NCBI GenBank assembly: GCA_016705245.1
Contig: JADIYM010000014.1
Coordinates: 62,001-126,000, forward strand
Direction: 5' to 3'
Origin: Blastocatellia bacterium
GTDB lineage: Bacteria > Acidobacteriota > Blastocatellia > UBA7656 > JADIYM01
Length of the DNA stretch: 64,000 nucleotides
Shown here in pieces: positions 53,544 through 61,367 of this stretch; the stretch's first letter is position 1, and every line of letters starts with the position of its first letter. The notes beneath the pieces are model-generated. The model worked only from the letters and a program-made list of their open reading frames with translations. It ran no database searches and was not told the origin of the DNA. The translations under genes were made by a program, and so were the position numbers.

Positions 53544-55004
53544 TTGAGGATCGACATCGTGGTCGTATACATCCAGCGGTACGAGCGGGGGCACGAGATA
53601 GACTTCGTGCCTCCGATCACTGGTATCCACCTGGCGGCGATCACGCCAGAGAGGCACCGGGTCCGGGTCATCCACCAGCAGGTCGAGCCGGTCGACCTCG
53701 ACACCGATGCCGACCTCGTCGCGCTCTCCTTCTTCAGCGGCTTCGCCCCCGAGGCTTATCGTCTCGCGACCGAGCTCAGGAGGCGCGGCAAGCTCGTGGT
53801 CGCCGGAGGACCGCACGCGACCTTCTCGCCCGATGAAGTGCTGCGCTTCTGCGACAGCGTCGTCACGGGCGAGGCCGAATCGGTCTGGACGACGATGCTC
53901 GACGACGCCGAGGCGGGGCGTCTCGCGCCGCGCTATCAGGGAGAGCCGTCCTCGATGGAGGGACTCCCGACGCCGCGCTACGACCTGCTGCCGAAGCGCT
54001 ACGTCGTTGCGCGGGTCCTGCAGGCTACGCGCGGTTGTCCCTTCACGTGCTCATTCTGCACGGTGCCGACGCTCAATCCGGGCTTCCGGATGCGGCCAAT
54101 CGACGACGTCGTTCGCGATATTGCGTACGACGACTTCGCCTACTGGTGGCAGCGCAAGGTTGTCTGGTTCTGGGACGACAACCTCACGATCCAGCGAGAC
54201 TACGTCCGTGAACTGCTGACCCGAATGGTGCCGCTCAAGCGATGGTGGCTTACGCAGGCGAGCATGGACATCGCGAAGGACTCGCCGTTGCTCGACCTGA
54301 TGCGGGCCTCCGGGTGCATCGGGATATTTTTCGGGATCGAGTCGTTCGGTGAGTCGTCGCTCGAAGATGCGCACAAGCGTCAGAACAGGGTCGCCGAATA
54401 CCTCGAGCGGATCGAAGCCTTGCACCAGCGCGGCATCTGCGTGATGTCGGGCTTCATTGCCGGGTTCGACGGCGACACACCCGAGAGCGTGCGGGCGATG
54501 GCGCGCAAGCTCTACGAGATCGGCGTCGACGTCCCGTTCCTGAGCATCCTGACCCCCTATCGAGGCACCGCCCTTCACAAAAAGCTCGAGGCCGAGGGCC
54601 GGATACTCGACGGACGCGGCTGGGAGCACTACAACGGTTACAACGTGGCCTTCGCTCCGAACCGGATGACCCCAGAGTCGCTCCTCGAGGCCCACCGGGC
54701 GCTGTGGCGCGAGGCCTTTTCGATCCGCTACACCGTGAAGAGGGTCGTTCGAGCCTTGTTCCGGCTGCGGCTCGGCGCCTTCCTGATGTGCGCCTGCATG
54801 AACCTCTTCTACTGCCTCAAGGCGCTTACGGGAAACACTCCTGCCGTCTTCGAAGCGGACCAGCGTTACGCGGCCTATCGCGCACTGCCGTCGGAGTGCG
54901 TAGAGCCGCCGGTCAGGCCGGGTCGCCGAATGCGCCGGCACGCACAGGCCCCTGAGGGGGACACGTCCGGCGACAATCCCATCCCACCTGGCGCAGCAGC
55001 CTAG
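53544..55004 (+). CDS. B12-binding domain radical SAM protein
   Basis: A 486-residue protein. The N-terminal half is a cobalamin-binding Rossmann-type domain (DADLVALSFFSGFAPEAYRL, KLVVAGGPHATFSPDEVL, VVTGEAESVW). The radical-SAM core follows with RGCPFTCSFCTVPTLNPGF (C-x3-C-x2-C for the 4Fe-4S cluster), WFWDDNLTIQRDYVRELLT, SGCIGIFFGIESF and a C-terminal region with hydrophobic and Cys-rich stretches (FLMCACMNLFYCLKALTG). Such enzymes methylate or rearrange carbons, as in hopanoid, lipid or antibiotic synthesis. TTG 53544 follows GGGAGG at 8 nt. It stands alone. Confidence 0.88.
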   Translation: MRIDIVVVYIQRYERGHEIDFVPPITGIHLAAITPERHRVRVIHQQVEPVDLDTDADLVALSFFSGFAPEAYRLATELRRRGKLVVAGGPHATFSPDEVLRFCDSVVTGEAESVWTTMLDDAEAGRLAPRYQGEPSSMEGLPTPRYDLLPKRYVVARVLQATRGCPFTCSFCTVPTLNPGFRMRPIDDVVRDIAYDDFAYWWQRKVVWFWDDNLTIQRDYVRELLTRMVPLKRWWLTQASMDIAKDSPLLDLMRASGCIGIFFGIESFGESSLEDAHKRQNRVAEYLERIEALHQRGICVMSGFIAGFDGDTPESVRAMARKLYEIGVDVPFLSILTPYRGTALHKKLEAEGRILDGRGWEHYNGYNVAFAPNRMTPESLLEAHRALWREAFSIRYTVKRVVRALFRLRLGAFLMCACMNLFYCLKALTGNTPAVFEADQRYAAYRALPSECVEPPVRPGRRMRRHAQAPEGDTSGDNPIPPGAAA

Positions 55005-55588
55005 CCGCGGGACCGTTCCAGCAGGATCATCATCAGGAGTCCCAGTACCACACGGGATTCCTCAACCTGGTCCATTGGTCCGAGCGGGTCCATGCGGAAA
55101 CGGCCCTCAAAGAAGGCGGGTTCCTTCGACAGTCGCATCAGCGGCTGGCCGTTGGAGCGCGTTGCGAGGTAGGTCGGGTTCAGGAAATAGCCGGTGAACA
55201 TCCCGAGCACGGGGATCCCGTTCAAGACCGCGTCGCCAACTTTCACCCATCCATTTTCCTCTCGAATGCTGACGGTCGGCTGTCCGCTGGGATCGAAAAG
55301 GTCGTAATGCGAGCGCCATATCGAGCGCATGCCCTGGCGCTTGATCGAACCGATCTGGTGTCCGTTCGTCGCAGTCATGTGATAACTCGCCGAGAAGTCG
55401 AGCACGCGGTCGGCGTTGATCGTGTATAGCGGCTGCGTCTGGCCCTGGTCCGCGAACACGGTCACGGCCTCCTTCAGCTTGAAGGCCTTCTGCTTCACAT
55501 ACATCACCAGGCTGCCCGACGCGTCGGTCACCGAAATCTGCGGCGCGATGGCGATGATCTTGAACGAGAGGTTCAGGGGGTAGTTCAC
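55001..55588 (-). CDS. LURP-one-related / tubby C-like protein
   Basis: A 195-residue protein beginning MNYPLNLSFKIIAIAPQISV. Beta-hairpins such as TDASGSLVMYVKQKAFKLKE and TINADRVLDFSASYHMTATN match the LOR family, which folds like the tubby C-terminal domain and is related to phospholipid scramblases. A hydrophobic final helix (VLGLLMMILLER) is typical of bacterial members. Its 3' end overlaps the convergent radical-SAM gene by 4 nt. Confidence 0.8.
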   Translation of the reverse strand: MNYPLNLSFKIIAIAPQISVTDASGSLVMYVKQKAFKLKEAVTVFADQGQTQPLYTINADRVLDFSASYHMTATNGHQIGSIKRQGMRSIWRSHYDLFDPSGQPTVSIREENGWVKVGDAVLNGIPVLGMFTGYFLNPTYLATRSNGQPLMRLSKEPAFFEGRFRMDPLGPMDQVEESRVVLGLLMMILLERSRG

Positions 55589-55913
55589 GCTGGGCTCACT
55601 CCGTGTCTTGATGGGGGTGCGGCTTCACCGGATTTGTGGCGTAAGAATCGCCGCGGCGCCAAAGTCGCGCGTCACGCGGCGCGATGATACACGACCTGTA
55701 CTCTGGCCCCGCGGCAATTTGCGAACACTCGTGAACATCGACTCGAAGCCGGATGTCGAGCTCCGGATCGTGACCCGAGCTCCCGATCGGGCGACAGCTA
55801 CAGAGACGACCTTAGGTTCGTCATGACCCCAATCAAGGTCGGGCGGTCCCGCATGAGTACCGGGCGCGTCCGCGCGGGCGTCGTACGCCAATCAGTCGGA
55901 TGCACGGATCCCG
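55589..55913. other. Intergenic region without recognisable gene
   Basis: About 325 nt between minus-strand genes. No frame has a ribosome site and family resemblance. It presumably contains the promoter of the LOR-like gene. Confidence 0.4.
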
Positions 55914-56420
55914 TCACGGTCCCGTCGGTGTGCCATCGGCGTAGTCAACGCGGTCGATCGAGTAGGATTCGAAAGCCGTCGGAGCGGCCTCCTTCACTGT
56001 CTCCGAGAGGAACTTCATCTCACCCGGCCGTATCGTCTCCTTGCTCCGGAATACGTGCCGCTCGACGACGTTCTCGCGCTTCGCGTCGGAGTAGAAGACG
56101 ACGGACCACTCGACCGACTCCACCCTTCTGTTCCCATCGTTGCGGACCAGCAGGTACGCCTCGCGCTGCAGGAGGATGATCGGTGGCGGCGCGCCACGCA
56201 TCCGGGCGCGCGGGCGGCCAAATCGGTCCCGTGCCGACGAGCCATACGGGTCAACGACGGTCCTGTTGACGACCCTCCCGTAAGACGAGCCGACGATCAC
56301 AAGGTCGGAGGACTCGCCTCGAGTCCGCATACCGTCGCCCGGCGACGCTGCGCCGACGGCAATGGCAAGTGCAAGAAGCATTGGCAGCATTGACATAAAG
56401 AGTCTCGAGTCGGCCCGCAT
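55914..56420 (-). CDS. Exported protein of unknown function
   Basis: A 168-residue protein with signal peptide (FMSMLPMLLALAIAVGAASP) and a beta-rich domain (REAYLLVRNDGNRRVESVEW, SVVFYSDAKRENVVERHVFR). The domain resembles immunoglobulin-like FxLYD-type modules, in which a residue strand pair ends in IRPGEMKFLSETVKE. ATG 56420 follows GGAGAGG. Single gene. Confidence 0.72.
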   Translation of the reverse strand: MRADSRLFMSMLPMLLALAIAVGAASPGDGMRTRGESSDLVIVGSSYGRVVNRTVVDPYGSSARDRFGRPRARMRGAPPPIILLQREAYLLVRNDGNRRVESVEWSVVFYSDAKRENVVERHVFRSKETIRPGEMKFLSETVKEAAPTAFESYSIDRVDYADGTPTGP

Positions 56421-56603
56421 GCGCCTCTCCGATTGTCACCGAAGCGCCGCCGTCTCAACTCATTGTATCAAGGGTGACGAGACGCCAGTCCGAAGCGGGC
56501 TTTCTGGGTCAATAGAACCAGATCAAACTCGCTGGATCGTGAGTCGCTGCCGACTCGCGTCCCACCCAGGTCGCCGCTGCCCCGTTTCGATACCGAGCCG
56601 TCT

Positions 56604-57086
56604 TCAGCTTCCAGCAGCCTTCGGTTCCTCGACCCGCTTTACGCCCGACACGTGGGAGGCAACGGCCTTCCATTTGCCGTCCCGCTTGATGAGCACGTTC
56701 GTCGACTGATACTTGACCACCTCTGGGCCGTCGGGACCCTGCCGGTGTACAGTGCCTTCGCCGGCGACTATCGCGGATCCATTTTCGAAGACGTCGAGCC
56801 GCTTCACCGAAAACACGAGTGAGTCATATCGTGGCTTGTTGGTGCGAACAAATTCGAGCTCGTCGTTCTTCGTCGACCATCTGCCTTCAGCATCGATCTT
56901 GCGGAATTCAGGTGCGAGTATCGAATCGAGGAGCCTGACGTCCTGCTCGGCGTAAGCGCGCGGCCACAGCACCTCCTTGAGATTCCGCAATACGGCCTCG
57001 TCTCGAGCGCGGGTCGTTTCGGACGCGATTCCCGATGTCGAAGCGATCACCACCGCCAGAGCGGCGGCTACCAGTCGGATTCGCAT
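56604..57086 (-). CDS. Exported NTF2/SnoaL-like (DUF4440-type) protein
   Basis: A 160-residue protein: signal peptide MRIRLVAAALAVVIASTSGI, then the cystatin/NTF2 fold (LWPRAYAEQDVRLLDSILAP, FRKIDAEGRWSTKNDELEFV, VVKYQSTNVLIKRDGKWKAV) with the DUF4440 ending ASHVSGVKR. Members bind or process small molecules; function here unknown. ATG 57086 follows GGGAGGG. Confidence 0.83.
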   Translation of the reverse strand: MRIRLVAAALAVVIASTSGIASETTRARDEAVLRNLKEVLWPRAYAEQDVRLLDSILAPEFRKIDAEGRWSTKNDELEFVRTNKPRYDSLVFSVKRLDVFENGSAIVAGEGTVHRQGPDGPEVVKYQSTNVLIKRDGKWKAVASHVSGVKRVEEPKAAGS

Positions 57087-57261
57087 GTCGTCCCTCCCTG
57101 TCTTCTTCCCGTGGTGGTGAATCTGCTGGCTGGCCCTGACGCGTCGAACAGGTCCAGCCGAGACCAATCTGCCGAATTGTCGCAAACCTCGCAATGTCGA
57201 ATGAATGGCAGTTGGCCGCACTGACTTCGCCTCGCGTCGACTGGGCCCTTCACATTTCAGT

Positions 57262-57372
57262 TGCTCTTTTGCGTCTTTGCGGCTTCCTCTGCGCCTCTGC
57301 GAGAAACTCTTCAAGCCGTCGAAGAAGTTCTCGCAAAGGCGCAGAGGAAGACGCAAAGACGCAACAGGAGCA
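57262..57372. repeat. Palindromic element R4 (CTTTGCG/CTCTGCG family)
   Basis: The best conserved copy: 45-nt arms with few mismatches. The left arm starts TGCTCTTTTGCGTCTTTGCG and ends GCGCCTCTGCGAGAA; the right starts TTCTCGCAAAGGCGCAGAGG and ends GACGCAACAGGAGCA. It lies between the NTF2-like gene start and the thymidine phosphorylase stop. Confidence 0.8.
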
Positions 57373-57389
57373 GCTCGTGCATCGCCTCG

Positions 57390-58736
57390 TCACGATCCTC
57401 CGAGCGTTTCGAGCAGCACGCCGCATTGGTGCGGCGGCTCATCGCCGATCTCGCAGGCTGCGGCGACAGCGTTCACTGCCTCGTCCGCCGACCCCGCGTC
57501 CGAAGCGTGGATCTCGGCAAGCGGTTCACCTTCCGCGATCACGTCGCCACGCTTTCGCAGGCACACGATTCCGACGGCGTGGTCGATCGGATCGTCTTTC
57601 CTGCGCCGCCCGGCGCCGAGGTGCAGTGCCGCAAGACCTACGGCGCGTGCATCGAGTCGCCGAATGTGGCCTGATCGTGGTGAGCGCACCTCACGGATCA
57701 GTGACGCTCTCAGCAGCTTGCTCTCGTCCGGGTCGCCGCCCTGCGCACGGATCCAGCGCTCGTAAGTCCGGCCGGCCGATCCGCTCGAGATCGCCTGTCC
57801 GGCGAGCCGGCGCGCTTCGGCCTGGTCGACACCCAGATCCGACATAGCAAGCAGTCTGGCCGACAGCTCCACGACGAGCTCGGTGAAGTCCTCAGGCCCC
57901 TCACCTCGAAGCGTCGCGAGCGCTTCGCGCACTTCAAGCGCATATCCTACGGCCCGTCCCAGCGGCTGGTCCATTTCCGTGAGCAGGCATGTGACTTCGC
58001 GGCCGGCTCGCCGGCCAAGCGCGACCATCGCCTCGGCAAGCGCGCGAGCGGTCTCGATCGACTTCATGAACGCGCCGTTGCCAACCTTGATGTCGAGGAC
58101 GATCGCACTCGCTCCGGTAGCGAGTTTCTTCGACATGATGCTCGCCGCGATGAGCGCGACGCTGTCGATGGTTCCAGTCACGTTTCGAAGCGCATACAGC
58201 TTCCTGTCCGCGGGCACGAGGTTGGCGGTCGTTCCAATAACTCCCAGACCGATCTCGCGCAACTGACTCAGAAACTGCTCCCTGCTGAGCTCGACCGTGA
58301 AGCCCGGAATGGCCTCCAGCTTGTCGATCGTGCCCCCGGTGTGCGCGAGGCCGCGGCCGCTGATCTTGCCGAACGGCACTCCGCAAGACGCCACGATCGG
58401 GCCGACTGCGAGCGTCGTCTTGTCTCCAACGCCGCCCGTCGAGTGTTTGTCGACCACACGACGTCCAAGCATGGTCGCGAGATCGATAGTCTCGCCGCTC
58501 CGGACCATCGCGTCGGTCAGCGCGAACGTCTCTGCGGTAGAGAGTCCCTGGAAGCAGACAGCCATGCAGAAAGCGGCGAGCTGATAGTCGGGCACTTCGC
58601 CTCGCGCGTAGGCCAAAACGAGCTCCGCGATCTCGCGGCCGGGCAGTTCCTGCCCGTCGCGTTTGCGCTCAATGAGCTCCGCCGCCCGGATGAGCCCGGC
58701 TCCTTCGCCGGACTGGCGCTCTGCATCGACTTGCAC
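57390..58736 (-). CDS. deoA: Thymidine (pyrimidine-nucleoside) phosphorylase
   Basis: A 448-residue enzyme that splits thymidine with phosphate into thymine and deoxyribose 1-phosphate. All hallmarks are present: AELIERKRDGQELPGREIAE, MVRSGETIDL, VDKHSTGGVGDKTTLAVGPI (phosphate/nucleoside loop), SGRGLAHTGGTIDKLEAIPG (family signature), LDIKVGNGAFMKS and the C-terminal domain with GLAALHLGAGRRRKDDPIDH. GTG 58736 is chosen because GGGAGGAG lies 7 nt upstream; the core would begin 14 residues later. The upstream region is filled by three tandem repeats, so its promoter may lie inside them. Confidence 0.93.
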   Translation of the reverse strand: MQVDAERQSGEGAGLIRAAELIERKRDGQELPGREIAELVLAYARGEVPDYQLAAFCMAVCFQGLSTAETFALTDAMVRSGETIDLATMLGRRVVDKHSTGGVGDKTTLAVGPIVASCGVPFGKISGRGLAHTGGTIDKLEAIPGFTVELSREQFLSQLREIGLGVIGTTANLVPADRKLYALRNVTGTIDSVALIAASIMSKKLATGASAIVLDIKVGNGAFMKSIETARALAEAMVALGRRAGREVTCLLTEMDQPLGRAVGYALEVREALATLRGEGPEDFTELVVELSARLLAMSDLGVDQAEARRLAGQAISSGSAGRTYERWIRAQGGDPDESKLLRASLIREVRSPRSGHIRRLDARAVGLAALHLGAGRRRKDDPIDHAVGIVCLRKRGDVIAEGEPLAEIHASDAGSADEAVNAVAAACEIGDEPPHQCGVLLETLGGS

Positions 58737-59054
58737 GGTGGCTCCTCCCGAGGTGACTCTGACCGAGACGTGGCGGCCGGCACAAGCGATCGTGCGAGGC
58801 ATCAGAACCGCGAGCGGTAGCGAGCGTCCCAAGGACAGTGCCTTTAACCACAGACTAGTCGCTTTGGAAGTACGGAAGTGATCTGAACCGATCGACCGTC
58901 CGTGGGAGGCCCGTTCCTCCGTCCCCGGTTTTTGAGCCGCGAGCGGTAGCGAGCGTCCCAAGGACAGTGCCTGAAACCACAGACTCGTCGCTTTGGAAGT
59001 ACGGAAGTGATCTGAACCGATCGACCGTCCGTGGGACGCTCGCTTCCTCCGTCC

Positions 59055-59107
59055 CCGGGGGGGGCGGGGGGGGGGTGGGGCCGGGGCGCCGGGGGGGGCC
59101 CGGGGGG
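59055..59107. other. G-homopolymer-rich stretch
   Basis: About 50 nt almost entirely G (runs of 4 to 10) broken by single C or T bases, inside the linker of repeat copy 2. It could form G-quadruplexes. It may equally be a low-quality or collapsed assembly segment, since copy 1 has only CCCCGG at this point. Confidence 0.5.
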
Positions 59108-59112
59108 TTTTT

Positions 59113-59237
59113 GAGCCGCGAGCGGTAGCGAGCGTCCCAAGGACAGTGCCTGAAGCCACAGACTAGTCGCTTTGGAAGTACGGAAGTGATCTGAACCGAT
59201 CGACCGTCCGTGGGACGCTCGCTACCGCTCGCGGCTC
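59113..59237. mobile_element. MITE-like element with perfect terminal inverted repeats
   Basis: A 125-bp unit whose first 27 nt (GAGCCGCGAGCGGTAGCGAG...) are repeated exactly inverted at its end (...CTCGCTACCGCTCGCGGCTC). T5 before and A5 after extend the symmetry. No coding capacity. Size and termini suit a non-autonomous element, although no target-site duplication is certain. Confidence 0.6.
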
Positions 59238-59863
59238 GAAAAACGGGGGCCATCCGAAACGGCCCTTTGCTGCCGGAACCCCCCGACGTCGTGGCAATCG
59301 GCCGCCGAGGACGTCGCGGTTCCCGGACGCGGCTGGCCGGGCTTGCGCCTCACGTATTCGATTTTCTCCAACCACTGCTCCTTCCCGCCCTGATACCACG
59401 TCCACTGCGACGTGAAATGATCGTCGTCGATGAACGTCATGACGACTCGGTCCATGTGGCCCTTGTCGCGACTCGGCAGGTTCGTGGCATCGCGAAACGT
59501 CAGCTCGATCGTACGCGCGTCCGGCGAGATCGACGTCGCCCGCAGCCGAGGCTGATTTCGCGCGACGCAGTAGTGCGTGAGCACGAGCTCGTCGCCATCG
59601 AGGTGGTACATGGTCACCATCGTCTCGTTCGGGTGCGAATCGAACGAGCGACACATCAACACCGAGCCTCCCGCGATGAGCTGGAAGGTGTTCGTGTCCT
59701 CCCAACCCTTCGTGCTACGGCCGTCCCACTCGCCCACGATCGTCTTCAGACGGTCGAAGGCCAGCTCGGCGGTACTCTTCGGCTTTCCGGCGGATCCGGT
59801 TGACTGGCCCGAAACCGGCGCGACGAGAAAAAGTGCGAGGATCGCTGCGACGTAGAGTTTCAT
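59222..59863 (-). CDS. Exported DUF1579-like protein, C-terminus inside a repeat element
   Basis: A 213-residue protein with signal peptide (KLYVAAILALFLVAPVSGQ) and a lipocalin-like domain: LKTIVGEWDGRSTKGWEDTN, FQLIAGGSVLMCRSFDSHPN, MVTMYHLDGDELVLTHYCVA, RTIELTFRDATNLPS. This is the DUF1579 pattern of putative sugar/lipid-binding barrels. After WLEKIEYVRRKPGQPRPG the sequence turns to low complexity. The stop codon TAG is supplied by the terminal repeat of the adjacent MITE-like element, so the last 25 or so residues may be an insertion artefact. Confidence 0.8.
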   Translation of the reverse strand: MKLYVAAILALFLVAPVSGQSTGSAGKPKSTAELAFDRLKTIVGEWDGRSTKGWEDTNTFQLIAGGSVLMCRSFDSHPNETMVTMYHLDGDELVLTHYCVARNQPRLRATSISPDARTIELTFRDATNLPSRDKGHMDRVVMTFIDDDHFTSQWTWYQGGKEQWLEKIEYVRRKPGQPRPGTATSSAADCHDVGGFRQQRAVSDGPRFSSRER

Positions 59864-59880
59864 GATGAATGCCTCCGAGT

Positions 59881-60564
59881 TCAGACCGGATCGATGCGGC
59901 GAAGCTCTATCGTTCCGCCGTGGGAGATATGCGGACAGCCGGCGACGATTGCCGCGGCCTCCTCCTCGCTGCCGGCGCGAATGACGAAGTAGCCGCCGAG
60001 CCTGGTTCCCCCTGGCACAACCGGCCCTGAGCCGGTGACCGCGCTGAACAGCCGCCGCTCGTCAGTCAGCTTCTCGCCGGCGACGAGCTTGCCGGCGCGT
60101 GCAAGGCCGCCCGCCCAGTCCTTGTATTCCTCGACCGTGCGAAGCGCCTCTTCGGACGTTCGGGCCGCCTCCGCGACAGGGTCGTCGTAGAGAAACAGGA
60201 CGAATTCAGCTCGGGGATCGGGTGGAGGCGTCCCGGGCCTCGCGTACCACGCTCCAAGCCAGGCACCGGTCGCGAAGAGAGCGAGTGCCAGGGCCGCCCG
60301 CAGATACGGCGCGGGTGAACGCCAAACTCCCGGATGCGCGCGCGGCGAAGGTTCCGCTGCAGCGAGCGCATCGACGACACGGTCCTTCAGCCCCATATTC
60401 GGAGTCTCGTCGGGCCAGCGCCCGAGCCGATCCCAGACCGGTCCAAGCGACTCAAGCTCATCACGGCAAGCCGTGCATCCTGAGAGATGATCCTCGACGG
60501 CGACACGATCTCCGGCTCCACGGACGTAATCAATCAGCTGTTCTTTCAGCTCGTCGCAGGTCAT
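59881..60564 (-). CDS. Membrane anti-sigma factor fused to a YCII-like domain
   Basis: A 227-residue protein. N-terminal ZAS domain: LKEQLIDYVRGAGDRVAVED then HLSGCTACRDELESL (H-x3-C-x2-C). A membrane helix (LRAALALALFATGAWLGAWY) follows. Residues about 120-225 read EFVLFLYDDPVAEAARTSEE, GGLARAGKLVAGEKL, GYFVIRAGSEEEAAAIVAGC and TIELRRIDP, matching the YCII/DGPF fold. YCII proteins are the soluble partners of other ECF groups; here the domain is on the far side of the membrane. ATG 60564 follows GGGAGGAG and overlaps the sigma gene by 35 nt. Confidence 0.85.
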   Translation of the reverse strand: MTCDELKEQLIDYVRGAGDRVAVEDHLSGCTACRDELESLGPVWDRLGRWPDETPNMGLKDRVVDALAAAEPSPRAHPGVWRSPAPYLRAALALALFATGAWLGAWYARPGTPPPDPRAEFVLFLYDDPVAEAARTSEEALRTVEEYKDWAGGLARAGKLVAGEKLTDERRLFSAVTGSGPVVPGGTRLGGYFVIRAGSEEEAAAIVAGCPHISHGGTIELRRIDPV

Positions 60565-61111
60565 TGTCTCCTCCCGTCAACGCCGAGTAGGCGTCCCGCA
60601 GTTCGGCCAGTGCCCGGTGCGCCCGGACCCTCACGGCCCCGACGCTGCAGCCGAGCAGCTCCGAGATCTCGTCGTGCCGCAGGCCCTCGAACCGGATGAG
60701 CACAAGCAGCTCGCGCCGGTCCTCTGCCAGGCTGAAGAACGCGGCTCTGAGAATCGCGACTTCCTCGTCGAGCCGTGCCGAATCGAACGGTGACACGGCC
60801 GGTGCGATGAGCTCGGCGGCCAGCTCGAGCGGTTCAAACGTCCCTGACTTTCGCCACTGGTCCGTCACGACGTTTCTCGCAATGCGGTACATCCACACCG
60901 CGAACGAGGCATCGGCACGGTAGCTCGTCCGGTACTTCAGCATCCGAAGGAAAACCTCCTGCACGAGGTCCTCGCTCGAGTCGCGCCGGTCGGTGAGCCG
61001 AAGAAAGAAATTGAAGAGCCGGACGTGGTGACGGTCGAAGAGCTCCGCGAGCAGCGAAATCTCGCCACTGCGCACTGCGACCATTAATTCCGTGTCGGTC
61101 CTCGAGTCCAC
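60530..61111 (-). CDS. ECF-type RNA polymerase sigma factor (fourth)
   Basis: A 193-residue sigma factor: LLAELFDRHHVRLFNFFLRL, SSEDLVQEVFLRMLKYRTSY, SFAVWMYRIARNVVTDQWRK (region 2), LAEDRRELLVLIRFEGLRHD and LLGCSVGAVRVRAHRALAEL (region 4). Complete. GTG 61111 follows GGAGC. Its 3' end overlaps the anti-sigma/YCII gene, so both are made together. Confidence 0.9.
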   Translation of the reverse strand: MDSRTDTELMVAVRSGEISLLAELFDRHHVRLFNFFLRLTDRRDSSEDLVQEVFLRMLKYRTSYRADASFAVWMYRIARNVVTDQWRKSGTFEPLELAAELIAPAVSPFDSARLDEEVAILRAAFFSLAEDRRELLVLIRFEGLRHDEISELLGCSVGAVRVRAHRALAELRDAYSALTGGDNDLRRAERTAD

Positions 61112-61249
61112 GCAAGCTCCGTCGTCGGTTGTGTCGAAACAATAGACTCGGTGAACCGCGAAACGTTACACGTCAGCGGTCTCGAGGTGTGCGGCCACGA
61201 CCGGGCCGCGAGACGCCAGAACCGAAGCACTCTCAAGAGCGCGTGCTCA

Positions 61250-61364
61250 ACGCATCAGCACCGCTCGCGGTAGCGCACGGGTCAGGTTCCCGGTTAGCCT
61301 GTCGTGGTCAGGTCGCCCGAGCCCGAGATCGACACGTGCGCTACCGCGCACGGTACTGATGCGT
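61250..61364. mobile_element. MITE-like element with 34-bp terminal inverted repeats
   Basis: The left end ACGCATCAGCACCGCTCGCG + GTAGCGCACG pairs with the right end GTGCGCTACCGCG + CACGGTACTGATGCGT, about 30 of 34 positions. Length 115 bp, no coding capacity. It lies against the start of the propeller sensor gene and shares its ends with the palindrome at 53363-53406. Confidence 0.65.
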
Positions 61365-61367
61365 AAC

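Larger units (their letters stand above)
58809..59237. repeat. Three tandem copies of a 100-nt element
   Basis: Nearly identical cores start at 58809, 58938 and 59117. Each runs from CGCGAGCGGTAGCGAGCGTC through CAAGGACAGTGCCT, TCGCTTTGGAAGTACGGAAG and GATCTGAACCGATCGACCGT to CCGTGGGA. The linkers differ: copy 1 ends in CTCCGTCCCCGG and T5, copy 2 carries a long G run, copy 3 ends in a perfect inverted repeat of the start. Confidence 0.85.

Noticed and set aside
58809..59237. CRISPR array
   Set aside because: Only three long copies with interrupted linkers of unequal length, no short regular spacers and no cas genes.
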